Shown here piece after piece: positions 17,574-24,118 of a stretch of 64,000 nt of DNA; within the stretch, counting starts at the first letter, position 1, and every line of letters begins with the position of its first letter. Position numbers and translations under genes: made by a program. Below the pieces are notes generated by a model. The model searched no databases, was not told the origin of the DNA, and worked only from the letters and a program-made list of their open reading frames with translations. Source of the DNA: Agathobacter sp. (lineage in GTDB: Bacteria; Bacillota; Clostridia; Lachnospirales; Lachnospiraceae); NCBI GenBank assembly GCA_017481285.1, contig JAFUPI010000059.1:1-64000 (forward strand), given 5' to 3'.

Positions 17574-18632
17574 CTAATCATAATTCTCCAACATCTCCTT
17601 CCAATCAGGATTTTCCCTGGAAACCAATTTCTGCAGATGCTTATTCATTCGCTCCGCATGTGATCCTAAATTCGCAGTCAGCCAATTTATATCTCCGTAA
17701 TTTGCCAGGATAAGACCAGTAATGGTAGGAGCTACTTGCTTCAGAACCCATTCCTGCTTGTCTGCCAGAGTAGGTGGAGCTTGCATCACGAACAGCTGCA
17801 CCTTCGAAACTTTTCCTAGGAACTCACGCCATTTTTCATCCATACTGCAGCGGCTTTTATTGGAATCGACCAGGACAATTATCCTGAAGTAATTGGAAAG
17901 AATACCAAAACACAGAGAGCCAACATCGACTCCGTTCAATAAATCCGTGAGAGCTATGTTCGCATATTCATTCTTTAGCTCCATTTCCCAACGGATCCAC
18001 GGAGTCTCAGCTGCAGCTTCGACACCTTTTGCAATCTGTTCCAACTGTTTATCATAAATACGCAGCATGATATCAGACTGTCGACTGCCCAGGTAAAGAG
18101 TCGCACCAACCAATTCACCTGCAGTAGTAGAGTCCTTTACAAGTCTCCAGGTCCGAAACTTTGATACAAAACGTTGTTCCTCCAGAACAGACTGCAGTTC
18201 TGGAAGAGTATAATATGGGTTTTCCTTGTCATCGATTGCCAGGTCAAGTCGTGTTACATGGCCAATATTTTTTATGTGGTATAACAATTCCTTCAGGACA
18301 CTAATGTCCATATCGAGACCTGGACCAAACGGAGTTTCCTGCATCAGATTTTCACGATAATGATTAAACAACTCACGAATACTGCTTCCAGAGCAGTCAT
18401 AATGGAAGCCCATATCTTCGTTTCCATCGTACAGGACACGGAGAGTAGAGCCTTTATGCAGCAGCATTTTCTTATAGCCGAAAGCACCTCTCTCGGCATC
18501 CATGAACTCTTCACGTTCAAATCCCAGCTCCGCTAATGAAGTATCAATATTCGTATTTGCTACATCCGTGAAAGAAAGCCAGTCAATGACGGCGACGAGA
18601 CCGTTTTCACGTTCTTTTTCAATGTCAAACAT
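17574..18632 (-). CDS. Rolling-circle replication initiator (Rep_trans / pII-like)
   Basis: A 352-residue protein that should nick the double-stranded phage form and start rolling-circle replication. Signatures of the Rep_trans/RstA-type initiators are visible: VIDWLSFT near the N-terminus, HVTRLDLAIDD near residue 150 and MLRIYDKQLEQ near residue 192 with the tyrosine and lysine typical of the third motif. A GGGGG site lies about 6 bp upstream of the ATG. It is preceded by an intergenic region with strong hairpins (18661-18874), the expected place for its nicking site. The equivalent of filamentous phage pII. Confidence 0.85.
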   Translation of the reverse strand: MFDIEKERENGLVAVIDWLSFTDVANTNIDTSLAELGFEREEFMDAERGAFGYKKMLLHKGSTLRVLYDGNEDMGFHYDCSGSSIRELFNHYRENLMQETPFGPGLDMDISVLKELLYHIKNIGHVTRLDLAIDDKENPYYTLPELQSVLEEQRFVSKFRTWRLVKDSTTAGELVGATLYLGSRQSDIMLRIYDKQLEQIAKGVEAAAETPWIRWEMELKNEYANIALTDLLNGVDVGSLCFGILSNYFRIIVLVDSNKSRCSMDEKWREFLGKVSKVQLFVMQAPPTLADKQEWVLKQVAPTITGLILANYGDINWLTANLGSHAERMNKHLQKLVSRENPDWKEMLENYD

Positions 18633-18660
18633 GGAAAAACCCCCAGTTTTGTATTTAGTA

Positions 18661-18682
18661 CCCCCGTATTACTGTACGGGGG
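18661..18682. promoter_or_regulatory. GC-rich hairpin upstream of Rep, candidate nicking site
   Basis: A perfect 8-bp stem CCCCCGTA / TACGGGGG with loop TTACTG, 29 bp upstream of rep. A second hairpin with one bulge (ACACGAGCC / GGCTTCGTGT, 18687-18695 with 18706-18715) stands next to it. Rolling-circle Rep proteins commonly nick in the loop of such a stem; assignment here is inference. Confidence 0.5.
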
Positions 18683-18729
18683 CGATACACGAGCCGTTTC
18701 TCTTTGGCTTCGTGTGGTGTGTGTGAACA

Positions 18730-18874
18730 GTGTGGAAGTGTGCATAAGTGAACAAAAAAATATGGACTAAATATTGATTTATTTGTGTAAAAGGAAAAAG
18801 CATCTTTCTCACAAATAACTCAACAATTTAGCCCACAATTTTTTTAACACGTTCACTTACACACAAATTCCACT
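18730..18874. promoter_or_regulatory. 145-nt extended hairpin, candidate packaging signal or origin
   Basis: Nested inverted repeats pair almost end to end: TAAGTGAAC/GTTCACTTA with flanking GTGTG/CACAC, AAAAAAAT/ATTTTTTT, CTAAAT.TTGA/TCAA.ATTTAG, and ATTTGTG/CACAAAT near an apical loop at about 18800. The segment is non-coding and lies between the Zot/pI gene and rep. Filamentous phages package single-stranded DNA through a long imperfect hairpin in this intergenic region; that role here is inferred. Confidence 0.6.
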
Positions 18875-18938
18875 ACTGTCGACGCTTACGGAAACCAGTA
18901 CATTCATACATGGATATCTCACACACAAATATTCAGTT

Positions 18939-19859
18939 TTATTTTTTCCTACGTCTAAGGCGACCACTTCTACGAGTAACTGAATCATTATCAGGATTCA
19001 TGTCACCTCTCATCTTAAGAATCTCCTCTTCAGACATCATATCTTTTTCATCTACAGCTTTCTTTAGATTATCTACGGTAGCCAAAGTATCGTATGATTC
19101 ATAATCTTTATCCTTAACAAAAAAGCCGGTCTTTCTTCTCGGAGCGACCATCGTTGGATCTGAAGCATACTCCATCTCTTTAGCCGAATATTCATACTGA
19201 ACCATAAAACGCCAAAGTTTTCTGCATTCGATACAAACCTGCGTAACAGAGCGAAGCAATGCATCGGACAATTTAAACTCCTGGGAACTGTAAAACAATG
19301 ATATATGATAATGTCTTGATGTGATCAGAGAATTCAAAAACAATGGATCTATATTGGTTTTAAAGTTTCTAGAATTTAACTGAGAGCTGGCTTCATCGAT
19401 AATACATAAAACAACAGTACGAGTATTGTTATCATAATCAATTTTCTTATTACGATAGCCGCAACAAACAAATTGAGAAAGACTCACTAAAGGCTCGTAA
19501 GGTACTGTTTTAAATTCAACATTTGAAATGATATGTATCTTCTGGGTTACAAAACATTTTCTATCTCTATCCCAAACTGGAATATTATTATATCGCTCGA
19601 ATATTCCTACAACAAAATGAACTATAGAAAGTGTTTTACCACCACCGAATTCTGCAGTATAACATCTTAACTTTCCTGCCTCATACCAGTTATATTTCTT
19701 ATGCTTAAAAAAATTAATAGAATCCTTCACTGCATAATAAATAGTAGAAAAAGGGTGCAAAACAGCTAAACGAAATGGTACAAAAACCACCATAAAAAAA
19801 CCAAATAAGAACCAAAATATAGAAAACAAAATTTTATTATCCTTTCTCGCGTGCGGCAT
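18939..19859 (-). CDS. Zot/pI-type phage morphogenesis ATPase
   Basis: The 306-residue product has a Walker A motif GGGKT at residues 72-76 and Walker B LCIIDEAS (Asp155-Glu156), and a hydrophobic N-terminal segment (residues 11-33). This matches the pI/Zot family, inner-membrane ATPases that drive assembly and extrusion of filamentous phage. The C-terminus is very basic (RRSGRLRRRKK). The ATG at 19859 touches the edge of a 10-bp hairpin; a TTG at 19829 (residue 11) with an AAAGGA site upstream is an alternative start. It is the best single marker that the element is an inovirus. Confidence 0.88.
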   Translation of the reverse strand: MPHARKDNKILFSIFWFLFGFFMVVFVPFRLAVLHPFSTIYYAVKDSINFFKHKKYNWYEAGKLRCYTAEFGGGKTLSIVHFVVGIFERYNNIPVWDRDRKCFVTQKIHIISNVEFKTVPYEPLVSLSQFVCCGYRNKKIDYDNNTRTVVLCIIDEASSQLNSRNFKTNIDPLFLNSLITSRHYHISLFYSSQEFKLSDALLRSVTQVCIECRKLWRFMVQYEYSAKEMEYASDPTMVAPRRKTGFFVKDKDYESYDTLATVDNLKKAVDEKDMMSEEEILKMRGDMNPDNDSVTRRSGRLRRRKK

Positions 19860-19890
19860 CGTGGACGCGCTAAAGCTTGCCGTCCACGAT
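19858..19890. repeat. GC-rich perfect hairpin at the 5' edge of the Zot/pI gene
   Basis: A 10-bp stem (ATCGTGGACG / CGTCCACGAT, 19858-19867 with 19881-19890) around a 13-nt loop, without a T tract. It could limit translation of the ATPase relative to the upstream coat genes, or be a phage DNA signal. Confidence 0.6.
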
Positions 19891-19899
19891 GATGCGCGC

Positions 19900-20037
19900 T
19901 TACTTTTTCGTGCTACCTATTGCAGCAGCCATAGCTACACAGAACTCAAGAGACATATATACTACCAGGATTCGAACTATTACATAGACATCTAAAGTAG
20001 TAGAAGTACCCATAATAAGATTTACAATTTCATCCAT
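19900..20037 (-). CDS. 45-residue phage membrane protein
   Basis: A tiny frame whose ATG overlaps the stop of the upstream 68-residue gene (TAATG), implying coupled translation. The product has a short polar N-terminus (MDEIVNLIMGTSTTLD), one hydrophobic helix (about residues 16-41) and a GSTKK tail, the profile of a filamentous phage minor coat or assembly protein such as pVII or pIX. No sequence family recognised. GC-rich hairpin and the Zot/pI gene follow. Confidence 0.6.
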   Translation of the reverse strand: MDEIVNLIMGTSTTLDVYVIVRILVVYMSLEFCVAMAAAIGSTKK

Positions 20038-20243
20038 TAGTTAAATCCTCCTGTAGTAGTTTTACGCCAGGAACGCATACAGCTCCTTACAAAAGTTAAG
20101 ATTGTAAACAGTAAAATGACTCTTAAATCGAAAGCCATCTGTTCCAGGTAAGGAACCAGAGCAGCTGCTTCCACTTCAACAACTGCTTCCAGTTCTGTTG
20201 ATTCTTCTATAATTTCTGTACTAATAACTTCTGTAGAATTCAA
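20037..20243 (-). CDS. 68-residue phage membrane protein (minor coat candidate)
   Basis: The TTG at 20243 is chosen as start: GGAGG lies 8 bp upstream and TTGA overlaps the stop of the 54-residue gene. An ATG farther upstream would run deep into that gene. The product has an acidic, Glu-rich N-terminal half (STEVISTEIIEESTELE), one hydrophobic segment (about residues 37-53) and a basic tail (RSCMRSWRKTTTGG). The acidic-helix-basic layout resembles coat-type proteins of filamentous phages. Function inferred from this layout and position only. Confidence 0.6.
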   Translation of the reverse strand: MNSTEVISTEIIEESTELEAVVEVEAAALVPYLEQMAFDLRVILLFTILTFVRSCMRSWRKTTTGGFN

Positions 20244-20404
20244 CTTCTTAACCTCCAATATATACCAATTAAAATTGAGCCAATCAGACACCAAACAACA
20301 ATGGCACCAATAGACAATTCCACGTCAAAAAAATAAAATTTAAAGGATAAATAATCCGAAACCCACCATTCAGCTAAAATTTTAAATAAATCACCAAAAT
20401 CCAT
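20240..20404 (-). CDS. 54-residue phage membrane protein (minor coat candidate)
   Basis: The ATG at 20404 lies 2 bp after the stop of the pIII-like gene, and the GGGCGGGG just upstream could serve as ribosome binding site. The product (starting MDFGDLFKILAEWWVSDYLS) has an amphipathic, aromatic N-terminus and one strong membrane helix (about residues 31-50) followed by RLRS. In filamentous phages, tail-tip proteins pIII and pVI are encoded next to each other; this gene stands in that place. No homology can be asserted. Confidence 0.6.
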   Translation of the reverse strand: MDFGDLFKILAEWWVSDYLSFKFYFFDVELSIGAIVVWCLIGSILIGIYWRLRS

Positions 20405-20406
20405 AC

Positions 20407-21759
20407 TTAACCCCGCCCGGTTTTCCAAATAATAATAGCAACACCTGCAACGATAGCAATTCCTATGGAATCTAAACACCAATCAGGGAGAAAACTAAAC
20501 ATTCTACTAAAAGCTTCAGGAACAGCTGTGATAGTAGAAAGAATATTATCCAATTCTGCTAACGCTTCACCATTGGAAGTAGAAGAATTGGCGGCATTCT
20601 CATCAGCATTCTTTTCAGCTTCTTCATAAGTGCCACCACTACCATGAGAACCAGAAACAATATTATCGTTATAACCACTGTTATCTTGACTTTCATCTTC
20701 ACCAAGAGTTGTAGAATGATTTATGTTATATTCATCCTGCCAGACTTTTACATAACCACCATACTCAACAGAGCCATCCTCATTCGTCCGAACAAGTTGG
20801 AAATAATCGTTATAGTAAGTTATGTAACCAAGAAAATTGCTTTCCCACCAGGACAAACCATTAAAACCACTTTCCTCATGTAAACGTTGTACAGTATCTT
20901 TTTGCTGGTAAACAATCTTACCATCTGCAGCTGCATACTCATCCAGATAAACTTTGTCATATACATCTACCGTTTCATACTCTTTCTTGGCATTTTTAAC
21001 TTCAATTTGCATATAGTGTCGAATCGACCAATTTCCGTCTGTGATATCAAAACCAGAAGTAGTAATATTAGCAAAAGTAAATTTACAAGCAGCAGTATCC
21101 TCAACTATAGACCAATCATCATCTTCTAGATAAATAAATTGTCGTTTAATATCCTGGAGATAACCGAGGGAGGAATTATAAACTTCTTCAATTACAGACG
21201 ATTTCAAAAATAATTCACCACTTTCGAAGCACAAATCAAAATTATTTTCAAAAACACTATCAGAAGAAAATATTAAAGAATCATATTTTGTAAGGTCTTG
21301 TACATAAAACAAAGCATTATAGGCAGAAGTACCTCCATAAATACCAGAATCCCACAAAGATTCATCAACAGAATATGTATAGATTAAAGAATCATCCTTA
21401 TAATTAGGAATCTGTAATGTCGCCTTATAAGAATAACCACTATCCAATTCAGAATAAGAATAAGACAGATAAGGTTTCTCATTAGCTAAAACCAATTTAT
21501 AATCGGAGCTACGTTTAAAAAACATATAGTATTTATAATTTGAAAGTTCATTTTTAATTTCATCACTAAAAATTACTTCTACTGCATCACGAAATTTTAC
21601 ATCAGCATACGAACAAAGCAACTGTTCACCATTTTCATTAAAGCTCACTTCTCTTGCATAATATGCCTCACTACTACCAACACACGACGCAGCTACGACC
21701 AGGGCACAAACACCTGCAGTTATTCTCTTTACCAATCCAATTTTCTTTTTCGATTTCAT
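20407..21759 (-). CDS. Secreted, membrane-anchored pIII-like phage protein
   Basis: A 450-residue protein with a classic signal peptide (basic MKSKKKIGLVKR, hydrophobic core, cleavage near SSEA), a large Tyr/Ser/Asp-rich extracellular part, a low-complexity Gly/Ser/Asn linker (about residues 355-405) and a single C-terminal membrane helix (about 428-445) ending WKTGRG. This is the architecture of filamentous phage adsorption protein pIII: held in the membrane until phage release, with host-recognition domains outside. It lies directly downstream of the coat gene terminator. The ectodomain shows no family I recognise. Confidence 0.75.
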   Translation of the reverse strand: MKSKKKIGLVKRITAGVCALVVAASCVGSSEAYYAREVSFNENGEQLLCSYADVKFRDAVEVIFSDEIKNELSNYKYYMFFKRSSDYKLVLANEKPYLSYSYSELDSGYSYKATLQIPNYKDDSLIYTYSVDESLWDSGIYGGTSAYNALFYVQDLTKYDSLIFSSDSVFENNFDLCFESGELFLKSSVIEEVYNSSLGYLQDIKRQFIYLEDDDWSIVEDTAACKFTFANITTSGFDITDGNWSIRHYMQIEVKNAKKEYETVDVYDKVYLDEYAAADGKIVYQQKDTVQRLHEESGFNGLSWWESNFLGYITYYNDYFQLVRTNEDGSVEYGGYVKVWQDEYNINHSTTLGEDESQDNSGYNDNIVSGSHGSGGTYEEAEKNADENAANSSTSNGEALAELDNILSTITAVPEAFSRMFSFLPDWCLDSIGIAIVAGVAIIIWKTGRG

Positions 21760-21770
21760 AAAGACCTCCT

Positions 21771-21805
21771 AAAAACATAAGCGGCGAGCTTACACCCACC
21801 GCTTA
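21771..21805 (-). terminator. Terminator directly after the major coat gene
   Basis: On the minus strand TAAGCGG / CCGCTTA (21778-21784 with 21799-21805) with a 14-nt loop, then TGTTTTTAGG. A terminator just behind the coat gene limits transcription of the downstream pIII-like gene, as in the coliphage M13 group. Confidence 0.75.
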
Positions 21806-21811
21806 CGACCA

Positions 21812-21997
21812 TTACTTCTTTAATCTACGAATGTAAGCAATAGCAATAAAACCAACGCCACCTACAAAATAGAGTAAAAGAATTGGATTTTCCTGAATCA
21901 TACCAAGCATTGAGGAACCAACATCAAGAATCTGATCTAAAGAACCAGCAACATCAACACCAGCAGATTCAGTAGCTAACATAGCAGGATAATTCAT
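21812..21997 (-). CDS. Major coat protein (pVIII-like)
   Basis: A 61-residue protein with an amphipathic acidic N-terminal half (Glu10, Asp15, Asp21, Asp25, Glu36), one membrane helix at about residues 38-56 rich in Gly/Ala/Val/Leu, and a basic C-terminus RRLKK, which in filamentous virions contacts DNA. No cleaved signal peptide is evident. It has a strong AAAGGAG site and its own terminator, as expected for the most abundant virion protein. Call rests on size, charge pattern and position. Confidence 0.78.
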   Translation of the reverse strand: MNYPAMLATESAGVDVAGSLDQILDVGSSMLGMIQENPILLLYFVGGVGFIAIAYIRRLKK

Positions 21998-22049
21998 ACC
22001 GCATTCTCCTTTACAAAATATTTATTTGATAATATTACCAGCACAGTTA

Positions 22050-22100
22050 GAAAGGAGGAGCTGATGAGCAAAGGCTTCAGAAGCCCACCAGCTCCATGCT
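22050..22100 (-). terminator. Hairpin between the 84-residue gene and the coat gene
   Basis: GGAGCTG / CAGCTCC with an inner GGCTTC / GAAGCC pairing forms a strong stem. On the minus strand it is followed by TCCTCCTTTCT, so it could be a partial terminator or a processing and stability structure. Confidence 0.45.
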
Positions 22101-22108
22101 TGAAAAAA

Positions 22109-22363
22109 TTAAATGAACTCTACATCAACAACACGAGTATATTTACCAGCTAATTCAAAAGACGCCTTCAATACCTTACCAACGCAATCTGGAGTAAAAC
22201 GTCCAAAAAGTTTTTCTGGAATCCAGACATCTGCAATAATGAAGCCAATATGTCCATTTCTTACATCGTCTTGCTCTGGCTTCTGTACTACATGAACCAC
22301 CAGACGTTCAACATTATGCTCATTTCGAAAACGCTTATATCCAATAATTGTATTAAGTTCCAT
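22109..22363 (-). CDS. 84-residue phage protein, candidate single-stranded DNA-binding protein (pV-like)
   Basis: The first gene of the phage late transcript. The ATG at 22363 is chosen because AAGGATGG lies about 6 bp upstream; an ATG 9 bp earlier overlaps that site. The product is a compact, mostly beta-strand-rich protein (VVHVVQKPEQDD, IGFIIADVWIPEKLFGRF, KVLKASFELAG, RVVDVEFI). Its size, lack of membrane segment and place upstream of the coat gene match the pV position in filamentous phages. No motif proves DNA binding, so the function is inferred. Confidence 0.55.
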   Translation of the reverse strand: MELNTIIGYKRFRNEHNVERLVVHVVQKPEQDDVRNGHIGFIIADVWIPEKLFGRFTPDCVGKVLKASFELAGKYTRVVDVEFI

Positions 22364-22407
22364 ACTTTCCATCCTTTACATAAAATTAATCGTAAGCTAA
22401 ATAATCC

Positions 22408-22458
22408 ATATTTACTTATCAAGGTGCGATTGTCAAAAAACAATGCAAATGATATAAT
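22408..22458. promoter_or_regulatory. Overlapping divergent promoters controlling the prophage
   Basis: Plus strand: TTGTCA (22430-22435), 17-bp spacer, extended -10 TGATATAAT ending 22458. Minus strand: TTGACA at 22436-22431 with an AAATAT/TAAATA -10 region near 22408-22414. The two -35 boxes overlap, so polymerase cannot easily use both at once; the plus promoter serves the RNA/regulator side and the minus promoter the phage genes. Confidence 0.75.
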
Positions 22459-22464
22459 AAAGCT

Positions 22465-22646
22465 GCGAAGAATTATTTAAATCATTTACACTATTTTTGT
22501 GCATGGGGCTCACCCCAAGGGAGACAGCTATAAGTTTGAGCATTTCTCAGAAGGTTACCAATGCACCTACAACAACCGCTTGAACAATAGTGGTTCCAAA
22601 GTAGTCCCACTACAAGAAATATAAACCAGTGGGACCACTTTTGTCA
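22465..22646 (+). ncRNA. Candidate structured RNA upstream of the regulator gene
   Basis: Between the plus promoter and the RHH gene are about 180 nt without an open frame. Visible pairings are GTGCAT (near 22500) with ATGCAC (near 22560), ATGGGGCTCACCCCA, and a 12-bp stem with one mismatch AGTAGTCCCACT / AGTGGGACCACT followed by TTTTGTC, which looks like a terminator. It could be a regulatory small RNA or a leader. No Rfam family is recognised. Confidence 0.45.
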
Positions 22647-22668
22647 AGCAGAAATGAAGGTAAAAGAC

Positions 22669-22881
22669 ATGAGTACAGACAAACCACTTATCAAAGCATA
22701 TGTCAGCCAAGAAAATTACTTAAAAATCAAACAAATTGCGGCATCCAACAAACGCAGTTTAAGTAATCAAATAGAAGTGTTAATAGAAGAGAAAATAAAA
22801 TCTTACGAATCAGAGCACGGTAGCATAAGCACACAAAAAACTATTAACATGGGAGATAATCACGGAACAATAAATATGTAA
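22669..22881 (+). CDS. Ribbon-helix-helix (Arc/CopG-like) regulator with an INMGD tail
   Basis: A 70-residue protein. The ATG at 22669 is preferred (AAGGTAAAAG just upstream); an ATG at 22654 lacks a ribosome binding site. The RHH core spans about residues 6-45 (IKAYVSQENYLKIKQIA, then RSLSNQIEVLIEEKI). The C-terminal tail contains a doubled TINM motif around GDNHG. It is divergent from the phage genes and next to the overlapping promoters, so it is the best candidate for the prophage repressor; this is inferred from position. Confidence 0.7.
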   Translation: MSTDKPLIKAYVSQENYLKIKQIAASNKRSLSNQIEVLIEEKIKSYESEHGSISTQKTINMGDNHGTINM

Positions 22882-22900
22882 TTCTAAATGGAGAAAATTT

Positions 22901-23437
22901 ATGGAATATTTTATAATATTAATACTTATACTTTATATATTTGGTCCAAAAATTGCAGACATACTAGCTAAAAAGATTAAAAAGACTAAAGGTAAAGAAA
23001 CAGATACATCACCAGTAATAACAGATTACCCATATGAGAAGAAAATGTTACTCACAAAAACGGAATATGCATTTTATAAAATATTAAAAGCAGAATGTGA
23101 TAACCGAGATTATCTCATATGTCCAAAAGTGCGAATGGAAGACTTCCTGGAAGTGACTTGCAAAGATGAACACTTAAAATATCGTGGATATATAAAATCT
23201 AGACATATTGACTTCATAATATGCGATAATAAATTACATATGTTGTATGGAATCGAACTGGATGATGCATCACATAACAGTCAAAAGGCACAAAAAACAG
23301 ATGATTTCAAAGACAAAGTATTTGAGAGAATACAAATACCTCTATACCGAATAAAAGTTGGAGTTGGAAATTACACAGAGCAACTAGACAATATATTCGG
23401 AAAAGTGGAAATAGAAGAATCTACAGTTCAGAACTAA
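22901..23437 (+). CDS. Membrane-anchored DUF2726 nuclease-like protein
   Basis: The 178-residue product has an N-terminal membrane helix (residues about 2-17), a basic linker (KKIKKTKGKE) and a DUF2726 domain. Conserved features of that family are present: LLTKTEYAFYKIL, CPKVRMEDFLEV, HIDFIICDNK and GIELDDASHN, ending in IPLYRIKV. DUF2726 has a restriction-endonuclease-like fold, with Asp and Glu-Leu-Asp-Asp as likely metal ligands. It follows the RHH gene by 19 bp and ends in a terminator. Likely prophage cargo, for instance against incoming DNA; this role is speculative. Confidence 0.72.
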   Translation: MEYFIILILILYIFGPKIADILAKKIKKTKGKETDTSPVITDYPYEKKMLLTKTEYAFYKILKAECDNRDYLICPKVRMEDFLEVTCKDEHLKYRGYIKSRHIDFIICDNKLHMLYGIELDDASHNSQKAQKTDDFKDKVFERIQIPLYRIKVGVGNYTEQLDNIFGKVEIEESTVQN

Positions 23438-23447
23438 TAAAAACAAA

Positions 23448-23475
23448 AAAGAGTAGCAAGAGCTACTCTTTAAAA
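23448..23475 (+). terminator. Terminator after the DUF2726 gene
   Basis: AAAGAGTAGC / GCTACTCTTT (23448-23457 with 23462-23471) with a 4-nt loop. The same hairpin recurs at 23788-23811. Confidence 0.85.
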
Positions 23476-23787
23476 AACTCGCTCTGCTCGGTTCTTCTTG
23501 GACGCAAAAACGGCTAAGAAGAACCAAGAACCCTTAAAAGAAAGCCTTCAATTTTGTCACTCGAGGGGCGACACCTCGTTATCCGCGTCCAAACGAATGG
23601 CATACTATACTAAAAAAATATGATTTTTTTAACGCTACGCTCCATTATTTCAAATCAACGCTGCTACATGCTCATCCCTACTCAGCAAAAACAGCTGAGC
23701 CCCTTGCCTTTTGTGGTTTGTGTTTAGAAACACAACCACAAACCACGCCCTAGCCGCGTTAGGCTATTAAATCTTGCAGAAAACGAA
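23476..23787. other. Non-coding multi-hairpin segment of the prophage
   Basis: No credible gene. Strong hairpins follow one another: GGTTCTTCTT / AAGAAGAACC (10 bp), CGAGG / CCTCG, CTCAGC / GCTGAG, and GTGGTTTGTGTTT / AACACAACCAC with one bulge. In the circular phage this segment would lie close to the integrase end through the att junction. A role as complementary-strand origin or second DNA signal is possible. Confidence 0.5.
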
Positions 23788-23817
23788 AAAGAGTAGCAGG
23801 AGCTACTCTTTTTTTAA
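23788..23817 (+). terminator. Second copy of the prophage terminator hairpin
   Basis: AAAGAGTAGC / GCTACTCTTT (23788-23797 with 23802-23811) followed by seven or more T. Together with 23448 it brackets the multi-hairpin segment. Confidence 0.85.
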
Positions 23818-23910
23818 AATTTTGTAACGAAACCAACGAATCGGACCAACTAACCTAAATAATATTTTGTAAATCCAATGATGCTTATAATTATAAAACA
23901 TAGCTTTCAA

Positions 23911-24096
23911 CTACTCACCCCCCAACAATATTTTAGCTGCAGGATCAGTTTGTAGTTTTTGGTAAGAATCTACATAAACTTCCATCAAATGTACCAAATC
24001 CGAATTTAGATCCGATTGAAAACTGATGGAAATATTTGTAAGTTTTGTATAAAGTTCAGATGGTACCTGAATCTGCATAACTTGTACGTTTCCCAT
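23911..24096 (-). CDS. 61-residue ribbon-helix-helix-like small protein at the att end
   Basis: A small soluble protein starting MGNVQVMQIQVPSELYTKL, with a beta strand followed by two helices and a short PAAKILLGGE tail, the general pattern of CopG/Arc-like proteins. It has a perfect AGGAGG site and lies 22 bp from the right att copy, reading inward. Because the ends join on excision, its transcription would enter the att/integrase region from outside. It might be an excision or regulatory factor; the family match is weak. Confidence 0.55.
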   Translation of the reverse strand: MGNVQVMQIQVPSELYTKLTNISISFQSDLNSDLVHLMEVYVDSYQKLQTDPAAKILLGGE

Positions 24097-24118
24097 ATAA
24101 AACCTCCTAAAGTAGCAA

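Noticed and set aside
18560..18745. 61-codon minus-strand frame between Rep and the hairpin region
   Set aside because: It overlaps the Rep start in another frame and runs through the GC-rich stem-loops; no ribosome binding site.
19858..19890. Hairpin read as a terminator before the Zot/pI gene
   Set aside because: The 10-bp stem has no following T tract on either strand, so a terminator call is not supported.
20644..21129. Two plus-strand frames of 79 and 80 codons opposite the pIII-like gene
   Set aside because: Antisense to a long coherent secreted protein gene, no ribosome binding sites; shadows.
23448..23817. Possible CRISPR-like repeat pair (identical hairpins 340 bp apart)
   Set aside because: Only two copies, each with an intrinsic-terminator T tract, and no regular spacers or cas genes.
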